From the IMG/VR virus record IMGVR_UViG_3300025141_000450, positions 1-32,108 of that record: DNA of 32,108 nucleotides; one strand, written 5' to 3'. Position 1 is the first letter of the stretch, and each line of letters starts with the position of its first letter. Both the position numbers and the translations under genes were made by a program. The DNA comes from a virus. Shown here one piece after another: positions 16,548 to 23,068 of the stretch. The notes under the pieces are model-generated. The model saw only the letters and a program-made list of their open reading frames with translations. It ran no database searches and was not told where the DNA came from.

Positions 16548-16802
16548 CTACACCTCCAGGTTTGTTGGTAAGCCTGTCCAGACTTCCAGGTTTGTTTCAA
16601 TCCAACAGTGAGCGCCGCAGCTAAGTGGCTTATGTGGTCTATAGACAACTCTTGCTACCTCGTTGCCATCTGCATCCACGATTATTGCGCTGTTGGTTAA
16701 GTTGTTTGACTTGTAAGTCTTGACAGTGAGGCAGGGCTCCTCGGTGTTGTTCTTCCTGTTTCGTTTTATGATGTGTTGGTTTACGTGAACTATAGTTTTC
16801 AT
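16548..16802 (-). CDS. Small protein, unknown
   Basis: An 84-residue protein with a beta-rich N-terminus (MKTIVHVNQHIIKRN, CLTVKTYKS, SAIIVDADGNEVARVVYRP) and a C-terminal CGAHCWIET segment. The start overlaps the upstream stop as ATGA, with GAGGA 8 nt before. The IIVDADGNEVARV strand-turn-strand is common in small phage proteins of no known function. Confidence 0.68.
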   Translation of the reverse strand: MKTIVHVNQHIIKRNRKNNTEEPCLTVKTYKSNNLTNSAIIVDADGNEVARVVYRPHKPLSCGAHCWIETNLEVWTGLPTNLEV

Positions 16803-17077
16803 ATCGTTAGGTCCTCATCCCAGTAGTCATCATCGTGGTAAGCACCGAAGCTTCCCAATTCGTCAAGCTGTACTGACACCCCCACCCTAAGTAGGTGGTT
16901 GTAGTCGCCAGCCATCATCTCGTCGATTACTTTGTTCTTGGCCTCAAGAGGCCAGCCTTGCTCTGCCAAAGCACGGCCCACTCGGGCCATGATTGAGTAG
17001 GCATTCCCATCTTCTCCAACAAGTTGGAAGTCTGCTTTGCCGTATTTATCTACCAGTGTTTGTATTTGTTTAGTCAT
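16799..17077 (-). CDS. Small conserved-looking phage protein, unknown
   Basis: A 92-residue protein, MTKQIQTLVDKYGKADFQLVGEDGNAYSIMARV and onward, with an EMMAGDYNHLLRV motif. This 'GNAYSIM...A...G......EM..GDYDHLL' layout recurs in small proteins of many phages, with no assigned function. ATG at 17077 follows ATGGAGGAATCG; the upstream ATG in that box is in frame but overlaps the SD. The start overlaps the preceding stop by 8 nt. Confidence 0.75.
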   Translation of the reverse strand: MTKQIQTLVDKYGKADFQLVGEDGNAYSIMARVGRALAEQGWPLEAKNKVIDEMMAGDYNHLLRVGVSVQLDELGSFGAYHDDDYWDEDLTI

Positions 17078-17282
17078 CGATTCCTCCATCAAACTCAGTT
17101 AAGGGTATTGCTTTTCCTGTTGTTATTCGTGGCTCTCTAAGCTCACACCCTTTAGGGCAAGGTGTCTCAGAGAGTCCTTGGACTATCGGGGTCGTGCCCC
17201 ATCCGGCACAGAGTTCGCACTCGCTGTCCTTCCAGAAGGGTCTTGGGTACGGTATGTTGGTTCGCCATTTCAGCTCAGTCAT
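17070..17282 (-). CDS. Small zinc-ribbon-like protein, unknown
   Basis: A 70-residue protein with CELC (about residues 22-25) and CPKGC (about 42-46), a possible four-cysteine zinc site. The start at 17282 follows the leader AACCCAAATGGAGGAACC. That leader contains an in-frame upstream ATG (17294) that overlaps the SD and is not favoured. A conserved hairpin stands just before the leader. Confidence 0.68.
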   Translation of the reverse strand: MTELKWRTNIPYPRPFWKDSECELCAGWGTTPIVQGLSETPCPKGCELREPRITTGKAIPLTEFDGGIDD

Positions 17283-17310
17283 TGGTTCCTCCATTTGGGT
17301 TTATCCTCAG

Positions 17311-17342
17311 GACTATAACCTTCACTCTGTTCAGGTTTAGTC
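17311..17342 (-). promoter_or_regulatory. Conserved intergenic hairpin (copy A)
   Basis: Arms ACTATAACCT (17312-17321) and AGGTTTAGT (17333-17341) pair with one bulge around the core TCACTCTGTTC. The right arm contains the stop codon of the upstream gene. On the minus strand it reads AACCT-GA-AC-AGA-GT-GA-AGGTT. No T-tract follows. Confidence 0.75.
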
Positions 17343-17780
17343 TTGAGGTAAAACCATAGGGTGAAAGTTAGGAAAGTCTTCCTCTGGCACATCTTCAAGC
17401 GGATACCCAGTAGGGTTGCCGCCAACTCCGCAAACGTTACCAGTGTAAACTCTTTTACCCAGGTCTTCCTCTGCTAGTTTGATACGGTTTCTAAGCTGAT
17501 ATAGCTTTTCTTGGCATCGGTCGCATGATGGATTACCCAGACGCTCTTTGTGGTCAAGGTCCACTCCGCAACAACCGCGACCGTTCGAGACAGTTTTAGC
17601 TTCCTCCAGGGCATCTCTGATTCTTTGCCTCTGCTTTGGAGACAGCAGCACCCAGTCAAACTGGCTGGTCTGGCACCAAGGTTTACCTTGGACAGGTGCC
17701 CGATTCTTGTCGGATACCACCTTTGCGTGTATTTCTTGGAGCATTCGCCCCCACTCTACAAGTTCTTCTAAGAATCCCAT
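17337..17780 (-). CDS. Cys-containing protein, unknown
   Basis: A 147-residue protein: helical N-terminus (MGFLEELVEWGRMLQEIHAKV), then LLSPKQRQRIRDALEEAK, then a cysteine cluster GRGCCGVDLDHKERLGNPSCDRCQEKLYQLRNRI (about 70-103) that could bind zinc. The start has the AACCCAAATGGAGGAACATC leader. The family is not recognised. Its stop lies inside conserved hairpin A. Confidence 0.7.
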   Translation of the reverse strand: MGFLEELVEWGRMLQEIHAKVVSDKNRAPVQGKPWCQTSQFDWVLLSPKQRQRIRDALEEAKTVSNGRGCCGVDLDHKERLGNPSCDRCQEKLYQLRNRIKLAEEDLGKRVYTGNVCGVGGNPTGYPLEDVPEEDFPNFHPMVLPQD

Positions 17781-17959
17781 GATGTTCCTCCATTTGGGTT
17801 AGTGGGCAGTTTTACGGCGTGCCCAGGCCCTCCTATATTCGCGGTCTTATTAGCTCTGGCAAGCTCGCCGCCAAGTGTTTGCGGTAGATAAGAACCTTCA
17901 AGCAGGTTCTTTGACGATGCTACCGCACACCGCCCTGTGTACTGAATGCCAGCCGAAAC
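17768..17959 (-). other. Open reading frame without a start codon, possible +1-frameshift extension
   Basis: From 17959 to a stop at 17768 one frame stays open for 63 codons and reads like protein (AGIQYTGRCAVASSKNLLEG, ARANKTANIGGPGHAVKLP), but has no ATG, GTG or TTG. It overlaps the end of the zinc-knuckle ORF 17898-18077 in a different frame. It could be the second half of that gene reached by a frameshift, a gene with a non-standard start, or chance. Confidence 0.35.
17889..17910 (-). repeat. Short hairpin at the end of the zinc-knuckle ORF
   Basis: Plus-strand arms AAGAACCT and AGGTTCTT flank TCAAGC, a perfect 8-bp stem with a 6-nt loop that contains the stop codon of the 17898 ORF. It lacks the conserved core of the other hairpins but shares the CCT/AGG closing pairs. 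Confidence 0.5.
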
Positions 17960-18077
17960 TCAACTTCACGTAGCAGAACTGGCAAGCGGTTTTGGTGTCG
18001 AATACAGGGGGCCTGGGGAGTTTTTCTGCTACGCTTTCGGGAATGGCAGCTTTAGCCTCTCGGCTAAGGGGTGCCAC
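17898..18077 (-). CDS. Zinc-knuckle-like small protein, uncertain
   Basis: A frame with GTG at 18077, 59 residues, with CQFCYVKLSFGWHSVHRAVCG near the C-terminus (C-x2-C, two His, Cys). It overlaps the end of the 18029-18208 gene by 49 nt. The start is weak. An alternative is that only the C-terminal half is real, or that it continues by a frameshift into the open frame ending at 17768. Confidence 0.4.
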   Translation of the reverse strand: MAPLSREAKAAIPESVAEKLPRPPVFDTKTACQFCYVKLSFGWHSVHRAVCGSIVKEPA

Positions 18078-18208
18078 AGCACAAGATGCTCGTCGAGTAT
18101 CTTTGAACAAGGTTCACAGCATACAATCTCTGTTTCCTTTATTCGCTGTGGCTCCCCTTCCTTGAACAGGAAGCTGCTGCAAAGGTCGCATTCTAAATCA
18201 CTGCTCAA
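18029..18208 (-). CDS. Small four/five-cysteine zinc protein with TTG start
   Basis: A 59-residue protein from TTG at 18208, which overlaps the TGA of the DUF932-like gene (TTGA). CDLC at residues 7-10 and CCEPC at 30-34 form a likely zinc ribbon, with HLVLWHPLAERL after it. The pattern is typical of a real treble-clef or ribbon protein. It is short and would be missed by length cut-offs. Confidence 0.6.
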   Translation of the reverse strand: MSSDLECDLCSSFLFKEGEPQRIKETEIVCCEPCSKILDEHLVLWHPLAERLKLPFPKA

Positions 18209-18924
18209 GCAGCCATTAGGAACTGATGCGCTTTAGCTTGCTTTTCCATACGATTACCACCGCACCCTTTCTTTAGAGCCTCTGTAAAGGCGTTATACAG
18301 GCACCAGGTGTTACGGTCCAGAAACTCTTCGTGTGAGGGGTTCTTCCACTCACGCATAGCAACCGTAGCTTGCTGTGGTTTCAAGACTTCGTAGCCTAAA
18401 GCCCGTCCGATAAGGTCATACCCGTTATCGTTGGTCATTGACTGACCTTTCATGATGGCAAAGTCTTCGTTGATTTGGTCGTAGTAGAACTGAGACCACT
18501 CGATAGACTCATGGATGAGTCGGACAGCATCACGCCATACATACCTGGTGTGTTTTCTGATTACCCTGGTGGCGTCACCAGAGAAGCAAAGGTTAGAGCA
18601 AACAAAGACACTAGCACCAGAGGTGATGCCGAGTGAAAGGGTTTTGTTGTAAGAGTTGCGGAGCCCTATAGCTAGGCCGTTATCTTCTTGACCAGTGTCG
18701 AAGGTAATAACACCAAAAAGCTGTTGGTCTTTAGACGCTAAGCCATACTGTTCACTGTAGATTGGAAGTCCGAGCATAGAAGATTGGTCCCTGACCTCTT
18801 CTACGAACTGTTTATTTGACACAGGTTGCCAGCTACGGGTAGCCGGTGGAACGGGTACGGCATAGGCTTCATCCAAGCCTTCTACATGTCGTCCGTCGAT
18901 TGAATCCATCATTAGTCCTCGCAT
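18205..18924 (-). CDS. DUF932-like phage/plasmid protein
   Basis: A 239-residue protein. The core matches the DUF932 (TIGR03299-like) pattern: FGVITFDTGQEDNGLAIGLRNSYNKTLSLGITSGASVFVCSNLCFSGD at about residues 69-116, then RKHTRYVWRDAV, and a late MREWKNPSHEEFLDRNTWCLYNAFTEALK helix pair. Family members are common in phages and plasmids and have no proven biochemical role. ATG at 18924 follows AACCCAAAAGCATGGAGGATAAC; the in-frame ATG within this leader is not favoured. Confidence 0.8.
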   Translation of the reverse strand: MRGLMMDSIDGRHVEGLDEAYAVPVPPATRSWQPVSNKQFVEEVRDQSSMLGLPIYSEQYGLASKDQQLFGVITFDTGQEDNGLAIGLRNSYNKTLSLGITSGASVFVCSNLCFSGDATRVIRKHTRYVWRDAVRLIHESIEWSQFYYDQINEDFAIMKGQSMTNDNGYDLIGRALGYEVLKPQQATVAMREWKNPSHEEFLDRNTWCLYNAFTEALKKGCGGNRMEKQAKAHQFLMAA

Positions 18925-18950
18925 GTTATCCTCCATGCTTTTGGGTTTCT

Positions 18951-19184
18951 TTAGAAAGGGATGTTCTCGAATTTCTCGCTTTGTAATACCTTATTGAAAA
19001 ACTCAGCGGTCAAGCAAAGCTCATTGCACAGGTCTTTTGTCTCGTCCTCGGCATCCGTAGCGTGGACCAATCGGGTAAGGTTTGTGACCAGTAGCACGAT
19101 AGCCGCTGATTGGTTTTTAGCGGTGCTTTGTTTTGTACTATGAAGTGGAAGCAACTGGTGTCCGAAGCCTGTTGTTCGTTGCAT
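18951..19184 (-). CDS. Small helical protein, unknown
   Basis: A 77-residue protein (MQRTTGFGHQLLPLHSTKQSTAKNQ, then helical). ATG at 19184 has the leader AACCAAATGGAGGAACAA. A second in-frame start at 19238 also has a good SD (GAGGAG, 8 nt) and lies 1 nt after the preceding stop, giving a 95-residue form beginning MNDGDEDEPR. Both forms may be made. The family is not recognised. Confidence 0.62.
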   Translation of the reverse strand: MQRTTGFGHQLLPLHSTKQSTAKNQSAAIVLLVTNLTRLVHATDAEDETKDLCNELCLTAEFFNKVLQSEKFENIPF

Positions 19185-19239
19185 TTGTTCCTCCATTTGG
19201 TTCATGATTCTAGGTTCATCTTCGTCGCCGTCATTCATC

Positions 19240-19395
19240 TTATTTCTCCTCGATTACTTGCCTGGTTTCTGCCAGGTTTTGGTTTATATTTTCCAGTTGT
19301 GCTCGGATGTGGTGCAAGCTAATAGCAATATCTCTAATGCTTGTGAGCGTCATCTCAGCAAACGCAATAAATTTTCCAACAGATTTGGGGTCCAT
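19240..19395 (-). CDS. Small helical/coiled-coil protein (51 residues)
   Basis: ATG at 19395 with AGGAGG 5 nt upstream, encoding MDPKSVGKFIAFAEMTLTSI and then ISLHHIRAQLENINQNLAETRQVIEEK, a clear amphipathic coiled coil. The stop is followed 1 nt later by the next possible ATG. Conserved hairpin B ends 3 nt before its SD. Confidence 0.68.
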   Translation of the reverse strand: MDPKSVGKFIAFAEMTLTSIRDIAISLHHIRAQLENINQNLAETRQVIEEK

Positions 19396-19408
19396 TTTTT
19401 CCTCCTAT

Positions 19409-19447
19409 CTCAGGAATGACCTTCACTACGTTTAGGTCATTCTTGAG
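19409..19447 (-). promoter_or_regulatory. Conserved intergenic hairpin (copy B)
   Basis: Arms CTCAGGAATGACCT (19409-19422) and AGGTCATTCTTGAG (19434-19447) pair over 14 positions with one G.T, around the core TCACTACGTTT. The hairpin fills the gap between the 19451 stop and the SD of the 51-residue gene. Confidence 0.8.
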
Positions 19448-19450
19448 TAG

Positions 19451-19792
19451 TTAAAGCATTTCCTTGGCTGCGTCATACAACTCATCTTCGTCAATCCACT
19501 GTTCACGTATGTACTTGAGTGTAGCGCCAGTTAAGTCATAGAAGTTTTTCTCATTGTACTCCGATTCATTCCCGTCTACGGAGTAGAACGTGGGGAGTAC
19601 CTCGACAATCTCAATCTCTCTAGATGAGGGGTAACACTCCTCGGGTGGTCCCTCTGTGTGGGCGCTTTCGTGCTCTATGTTTACGGTAATATCCATGCAG
19701 AGAATTATAGTTCTGGGGAACACCCTGGTGTGCTCTTGTGGGTCGTCAATGGTGATTGAGTGTTGTATTTCTACTTGTCCTTTGCGTAGCAT
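19451..19792 (-). CDS. Hypothetical protein, acidic
   Basis: A 113-residue acidic protein. The N-terminal half is beta-like (VEIQHSITIDD, RTIILCMDITVNIEH) and the C-terminus is helical (LTGATLKYIREQWIDEDELYDAAKEML). GGAGGAAACA stands before ATG. The gene starts 9 nt after the preceding stop. The family is not recognised. Confidence 0.7.
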   Translation of the reverse strand: MLRKGQVEIQHSITIDDPQEHTRVFPRTIILCMDITVNIEHESAHTEGPPEECYPSSREIEIVEVLPTFYSVDGNESEYNEKNFYDLTGATLKYIREQWIDEDELYDAAKEML

Positions 19793-19801
19793 TGTTTCCT
19801 C

Positions 19802-20590
19802 CTAATGCTGTAAGAATCCGATTACATCAGCCGCTTCTTTAGAAGCATCGCAAAGACCGCAGTCGTTGCATGTAATCTTGTCATGAGTTTGAGCGGGGCA
19901 GACAACTACCTTGCGACCTGCCTTGGTGGTGATGGGCCGTCCATCGTACTCGGGGATATCTTTGAACTTAGATTTCTTGGTGGCGCTGAGCTTTGGTGCC
20001 TTGAAAGGCAAGATAGCAGCGGTTCTCCATCCAAGCTCGACGAGTTCATCAGCCTCATCCAGGTTACAGCTTGCCATAGCAAGCCCTTTGAGGTGAGCGC
20101 CTTTAGTCTTGGCGAAGTGAGTGTAGAGCAGCAACCCCTTGAATCCGGCATCCTTTAGGGATTTGAACCATCCTTTGACTGTCTCAACAGAGAAGACGTG
20201 AGGGTCGCCACCGACAGCTCCACGAGCATACTTTGCAGACCTTGCAGACCTGGGCAGCACAGCCTCTAGGCTGTATGCCTCTGGACGGCGCTTAGCATAG
20301 CCTTTAGTCATCGAAATATGACCGAGCTGGCTTGACCCCTTCCAGTGGTAGCAATCGTCGTCTAAGAGGGGGCATCCTTCGCAGCTTGCTTTAGCTTTGT
20401 CGATTGTCTGTCCGACATACCCTTGGGGTATATCACCTGTCTTTATGTTCTTGGACCTTGCAGTCCACATCATTTCGGTCTCGGTGCCTTTCGTGGCACG
20501 CAGAATGCTCTGTAATTTGGGCCTGGACAGCGTTGGGCTGTTCCAAGACAGCCACTCGGGGTCTCTTACGAGATTGTGATTCGTTCCCAT
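19802..20590 (-). CDS. Two-cysteine-cluster phage protein (DUF7227-like)
   Basis: A 262-residue protein. MWTARSKNIKTGDIPQGYVG (about 41-60) is followed by CEGCPLLDDDCYHW (about 70-83). The C-terminus has CPAQTHDKITCNDCGLCDASKEA (about 232-254). These two clusters with a central PFKAPKLS segment match a phage-protein family I associate with DUF7227; its function is unknown and the clusters may hold zinc or an Fe-S centre. The ATG has the leader AACCCAACGATGGAGGAACACG and lies downstream of conserved hairpin C. Confidence 0.75.
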   Translation of the reverse strand: MGTNHNLVRDPEWLSWNSPTLSRPKLQSILRATKGTETEMMWTARSKNIKTGDIPQGYVGQTIDKAKASCEGCPLLDDDCYHWKGSSQLGHISMTKGYAKRRPEAYSLEAVLPRSARSAKYARGAVGGDPHVFSVETVKGWFKSLKDAGFKGLLLYTHFAKTKGAHLKGLAMASCNLDEADELVELGWRTAAILPFKAPKLSATKKSKFKDIPEYDGRPITTKAGRKVVVCPAQTHDKITCNDCGLCDASKEAADVIGFLQH

Positions 20591-20616
20591 CGTGTTCCTC
20601 CATCGTTGGGTTCTGG

Positions 20617-20660
20617 CAGGCTAGTTAGTACCTTCATTACATTCAGGTACTAACTGCCTG
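20617..20660 (-). promoter_or_regulatory. Conserved intergenic hairpin (copy C)
   Basis: Arms GTTAGTACCT (20624-20633) and AGGTACTAAC (20645-20654) pair perfectly around the core TCATTACATTC. An outer CAGGC/GCCTG stem (20617-20621 with 20656-20660) adds 5 bp across a small internal loop. Within the core C-G has changed to T-A, keeping the pair. Confidence 0.82.
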
Positions 20661-20667
20661 AATCTTG

Positions 20668-20802
20668 TTATTTATCTGCGTCGTATACGTGATACTTTCC
20701 GTCGAGTTCTCGATTTACAAACAGAGAATCTCTGTTGTCAGACTCACAAAATTCAATCGCTTCCCATATGGTCAGGAATGTCTTGATTGATATCATCGTC
20801 AT
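20668..20802 (-). CDS. Small protein (44 residues), unknown
   Basis: ATG at 20802 overlaps the upstream stop as ATGA and GGGAGGG precedes it. It encodes MTMISIKTFLTIWEAIEFCE and then DSLFVNRELDGKYHVYDADK, a plausible helix plus beta hairpin. It ends 8 nt before conserved hairpin C. It is short but well supported by the junction. Confidence 0.62.
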   Translation of the reverse strand: MTMISIKTFLTIWEAIEFCESDNRDSLFVNRELDGKYHVYDADK

Positions 20803-21029
20803 ACCCTCCCACCTTGCTCGCACATATAGCAGCCATGGCATCGACAACCGACCTTAGGGTCGGTGGTTACGCTGTATCCAATGACGCCAGGACCAGGCTC
20901 GACCAGGTAAGCCCCAGTCTCAATAGTGATTTGACCGTCTTCTTCGTTCTGGCTAAAGATTATGTCATCCATCCCAAGCTCTGCTAAAGCCCGTTTCGCT
21001 TCCATTACAAAGCTATTATAAAGTTTCAT
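20799..21029 (-). CDS. Small Cys-rich-tail protein, unknown
   Basis: A 76-residue protein: helical N-terminus (MKLYNSFVMEAKRALAELGMDDI), beta middle (GQITIETGAYLVEPGPG) and a C-terminal CRCHGCYMCEQGG cluster with four Cys and one His, a likely metal site. The start overlaps the upstream stop (ATGA) with GAGGAA 6 nt before. Confidence 0.68.
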   Translation of the reverse strand: MKLYNSFVMEAKRALAELGMDDIIFSQNEEDGQITIETGAYLVEPGPGVIGYSVTTDPKVGCRCHGCYMCEQGGRV

Positions 21030-21382
21030 GCTGTTTCCTCGTTTACGTAAGTATAAATAAGCCCGTTATCGGCAAGGTAGAATCGGTCAATGTTGAGGGG
21101 TTCGCTCGATTCTTTGAAGCTATCTGTGCGTTCGGCTTCCAAGGCAGAGTCAAGCTCATCCCTATAGGCTCCCCAGTCTTCAAGCAGCTCTGCATATTCA
21201 AAGGCTTTAGGGCTTTTGCAACCCATCGAACTGCCATCTACGAACGTTTCGGTTTCAAGAATATGCACAAGCACCTTCTTGTACCCGTGCTCCGTCTTTT
21301 TGGTTTCTTTATTGAGCGAATACAGAGCGAATCGTTTTCCGCACAAGGGGCACTTTAGTGTATTTTCTTTCTTGATACCCAT
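21026..21382 (-). CDS. Zinc-finger-containing protein, unknown
   Basis: A 118-residue protein starting MGIKKENTLKCPLCGKRFALYS; CPLC near the N-terminus is one zinc knuckle, and a later Cys (GCKSPKAFEYAELLEDWG) may complete it. ATG at 21382 shares a base with the stop of the TTG-start gene (TAATG) and GGAGG lies 8 nt upstream, so this start is preferred to ATG at 21388. Confidence 0.7.
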   Translation of the reverse strand: MGIKKENTLKCPLCGKRFALYSLNKETKKTEHGYKKVLVHILETETFVDGSSMGCKSPKAFEYAELLEDWGAYRDELDSALEAERTDSFKESSEPLNIDRFYLADNGLIYTYVNEETA

Positions 21383-21525
21383 TACCATCTCCTCCAGTTG
21401 ATACCGAATAGGTATCCAACAAAGTGAATATCTATGTAGCCTATGTACTCTGACGGGTACGCCAGGTTATGAAATATTCCGCAGCGGGTTTGCCCTTTCA
21501 CAAGTCTGTTGATTCTATAGTTCAA
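21382..21525 (-). CDS. Small protein (47 residues) with TTG start
   Basis: TTG at 21525 with AGGAGG 5-6 nt upstream encodes LNYRINRLVKGQTRCGIFHN then AYPSEYIGYIDIHFVGYLFG, aromatic-rich. It overlaps the preceding gene by 11 nt and its stop forms TAATG with the next start. Overlaps on both sides and the strong SD support a real gene missed by ATG-based calling. Confidence 0.65.
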   Translation of the reverse strand: MNYRINRLVKGQTRCGIFHNLAYPSEYIGYIDIHFVGYLFGINWRRW

Positions 21526-21886
21526 CGGTTCCTCCTAGCTTCTCGATTTGTGCTAAAGCACGGTGGTAGTTTTTGAGGTGGTAGGCAGCCATCTCGTTTA
21601 GGTAGGCAATCCATTCGGCTTCCTCTGCATCTGCCACGCCTTGGACTGTGTTGGGAATACCCCACCTACGGTCACTCTCTCGCCCTTCGATAGCTTCAGA
21701 GATGGGGTCTGTTACGATTTCCGGCTCGGGGCAATAGCTTTCAAGATTCGCTTTAGCGATACGGCGCTCAGCACGGTTATAAGCACGGCTGGCACGGCGT
21801 GATTTACGCTGGTCTACGAGGTAGCTTTTCTCATGGCGAGCATATTTGGCTTCACTATAGTGTTTTGCAAGTTGGATTTCAGTCAT
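21515..21886 (-). CDS. Basic helical protein, unknown
   Basis: A 123-residue protein: Lys/Arg-rich N-terminal half (KYARHEKSYLVDQRKSRRAS, RAERRIAKANLES), then an acidic loop, and a C-terminal helix (EWIAYLNEMAAYHLKNYHRALAQIEKL). ATG at 21886 follows AACCCAAATCCGATGGAGAAACCG; an in-frame ATG overlaps the SD. Conserved hairpin D stands just upstream. The family is not recognised. Confidence 0.68.
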   Translation of the reverse strand: MTEIQLAKHYSEAKYARHEKSYLVDQRKSRRASRAYNRAERRIAKANLESYCPEPEIVTDPISEAIEGRESDRRWGIPNTVQGVADAEEAEWIAYLNEMAAYHLKNYHRALAQIEKLGGTVEL

Positions 21887-21914
21887 CGGTTTCTCCATCG
21901 GATTTGGGTTAGTT

Positions 21915-21953
21915 GGTATCCCCTACCTTCACTTCGTTCAGGTAGGGAATACC
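21915..21953 (-). promoter_or_regulatory. Conserved intergenic hairpin (copy D)
   Basis: Arms GGTATCCCCTACCT (21915-21928) and AGGTAGGGAATACC (21940-21953) form a 14-bp stem with one wobble, around TCACTTCGTTC. It fills the space between the 21959 stop and the leader of the 21886 gene. The 43 nt from 21915 to 21957 recur exactly at 22227-22269. Confidence 0.82.
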
Positions 21954-21958
21954 TATGG

Positions 21959-22207
21959 TTAGTGGTCGTGGCAGTCCCAACAGACAGCGCCGCCAAAGGT
22001 TTCACAGTATCCAAGCTCGCCCGGTAGGGTTTCGCGGATGTCTAGGCCGTGTGTGTTGCCACCAAGGTGGACGTTGATTGAGTTTGGGCCTTGAGCCTCG
22101 ACTCCACAGCTTTCACAGTTGTCAGGCGTCCACATGACATACCATCCTGGTCTCATGAAACTGTTGGGTGTATAGGCGGCATTTTCTTCGATTTCGATTG
22201 TCAGCAT
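21959..22207 (-). CDS. Small zinc-site protein, unknown
   Basis: An 82-residue protein with CESCG (about residues 31-35) and GAVCWDCHDH at the C-terminus, a likely Cys4 (or Cys/His) zinc site, and a SMALL beta core (GWYVMWTPDN, SINVHLGGNTHGLDI). GAGGAACACA precedes ATG. It lies between two identical hairpins (D and E). The family is not recognised. Confidence 0.68.
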   Translation of the reverse strand: MLTIEIEENAAYTPNSFMRPGWYVMWTPDNCESCGVEAQGPNSINVHLGGNTHGLDIRETLPGELGYCETFGGAVCWDCHDH

Positions 22208-22226
22208 TGTGTTCCTCGGTGGTTAC

Positions 22227-22265
22227 GGTATCCCCTACCTTCACTTCGTTCAGGTAGGGAATACC
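22227..22265 (-). promoter_or_regulatory. Conserved intergenic hairpin (copy E)
   Basis: Same 14-bp arms and TCACTTCGTTC core as copy D; 43 identical bases. It stands between the 22284 stop and the SD of the 22207 gene. The identity of D and E suggests recent duplication or gene conversion. Confidence 0.82.
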
Positions 22266-22283
22266 TATGTAGAGCGGTTCGGG

Positions 22284-22991
22284 TTAGTTTTCTGACAGGA
22301 ACCCAGCGGTCTGGGCTAAAGTGATGTTCGTGAACTCATTCCACAGACGGGCATTACTGCGATTCTTCGCAGCCCTGCGTTGAGCCTTTCGCATACGGGC
22401 TTTAGCCTTGGCGAGTTGAGCCTTTAGGCTCTCGATTTGAGAGTCTTTCATCTCGATGGTTGGGCCATAGGCTATGCCACCGTGTAGTTGCTCCCAGATG
22501 AAGGTTTCAGACTCGTCAAGAGCAGCCTCTAGGCTTTCATTCTTAGCCTTTAGGCTTGCAAGCTCAGTCACGCGGAGGTGAAGAGCCTCGACCAGGTTTC
22601 CATTTTCGGCCTCGAGTTTCGCGACCGCCTTGACTAAAGTCAGCCGCGACTCACGGTCTTTTTGAAGGTCGTCGATTACAGAGGCAGCAAACTCTGCGTC
22701 AGCCTTTAGGCTCTCGATTTCAGCCTTTAGGCGTAGATTTTCTATGTACCGGCGCTGTTTAGTTGCGCTCCTGCGGTTCCGTGATTTCGCGTACTCCTCG
22801 AGGGATTCGATGTAAGCCTTTAGGCTCTCGATTTCAGCCTTTAGGGCACGGTTTCGCTCCTGCACGTTCCAGCGCACCTGCCAGTTAGCCTCGGTGCGTT
22901 CCTCGAGCACCTCTTTAGCGGTATCGGCTTGAGCCTTTAGGCTCTTGACGTATGGGAACAGGGACAGGATGGATTCGATAATGCGTTTCAT
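22284..22991 (-). CDS. Long coiled-coil protein with ESLKA repeats
   Basis: A 235-residue protein, nearly all alpha-helical coiled coil. ESLKA or a close variant recurs at least seven times (for example LKAEIESLKAYIESLEEY, RLKAEIESLKADAEF, DSQIESLKAQLAKAK), encoded with the repeated unit AGCCTAAAGGCT. The start is MKRIIESILSLFPYVKSL, after GGAG. The C-terminus is basic (KARMRKAQRRAAKNRSN). It could be a scaffold, tether or SMC-like accessory protein. I do not recognise it. Confidence 0.72.
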   Translation of the reverse strand: MKRIIESILSLFPYVKSLKAQADTAKEVLEERTEANWQVRWNVQERNRALKAEIESLKAYIESLEEYAKSRNRRSATKQRRYIENLRLKAEIESLKADAEFAASVIDDLQKDRESRLTLVKAVAKLEAENGNLVEALHLRVTELASLKAKNESLEAALDESETFIWEQLHGGIAYGPTIEMKDSQIESLKAQLAKAKARMRKAQRRAAKNRSNARLWNEFTNITLAQTAGFLSEN

Positions 22992-23040
22992 GGGAAACTC
23001 CAAAGAAAGGGGGGGTTATAGGGGGTTAGTTAGTTTATGT

Positions 23041-23060
23041 GGGGGGGCTTGCGCCCCCCC
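23041..23060 (-). terminator. Perfect GC hairpin with GCAA loop after the 23069 gene
   Basis: GGGGGGGC and GCCCCCCC pair over 8 bp; the minus-strand loop is GCAA, a GNRA tetraloop. It lies 8 nt after the stop of the 23069-23761 gene. No T-tract follows, so it may stabilise the mRNA end or only partly terminate. Confidence 0.5.
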
Positions 23061-23068
23061 TGTGTGTG

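Noticed and set aside
16194-16571. 125-codon plus-strand ORF with a perfect GGAGG-containing start
   Set aside because: The GGAGG follows rather than precedes the ATG, and the ORF is antisense to the 16292-16546 gene.
22430-22950. CRISPR-like array from repeated AGCCTTTAGGCTCTCGATT
   Set aside because: The repeats are in frame, unevenly spaced, and encode the ESLKA coiled-coil heptads.
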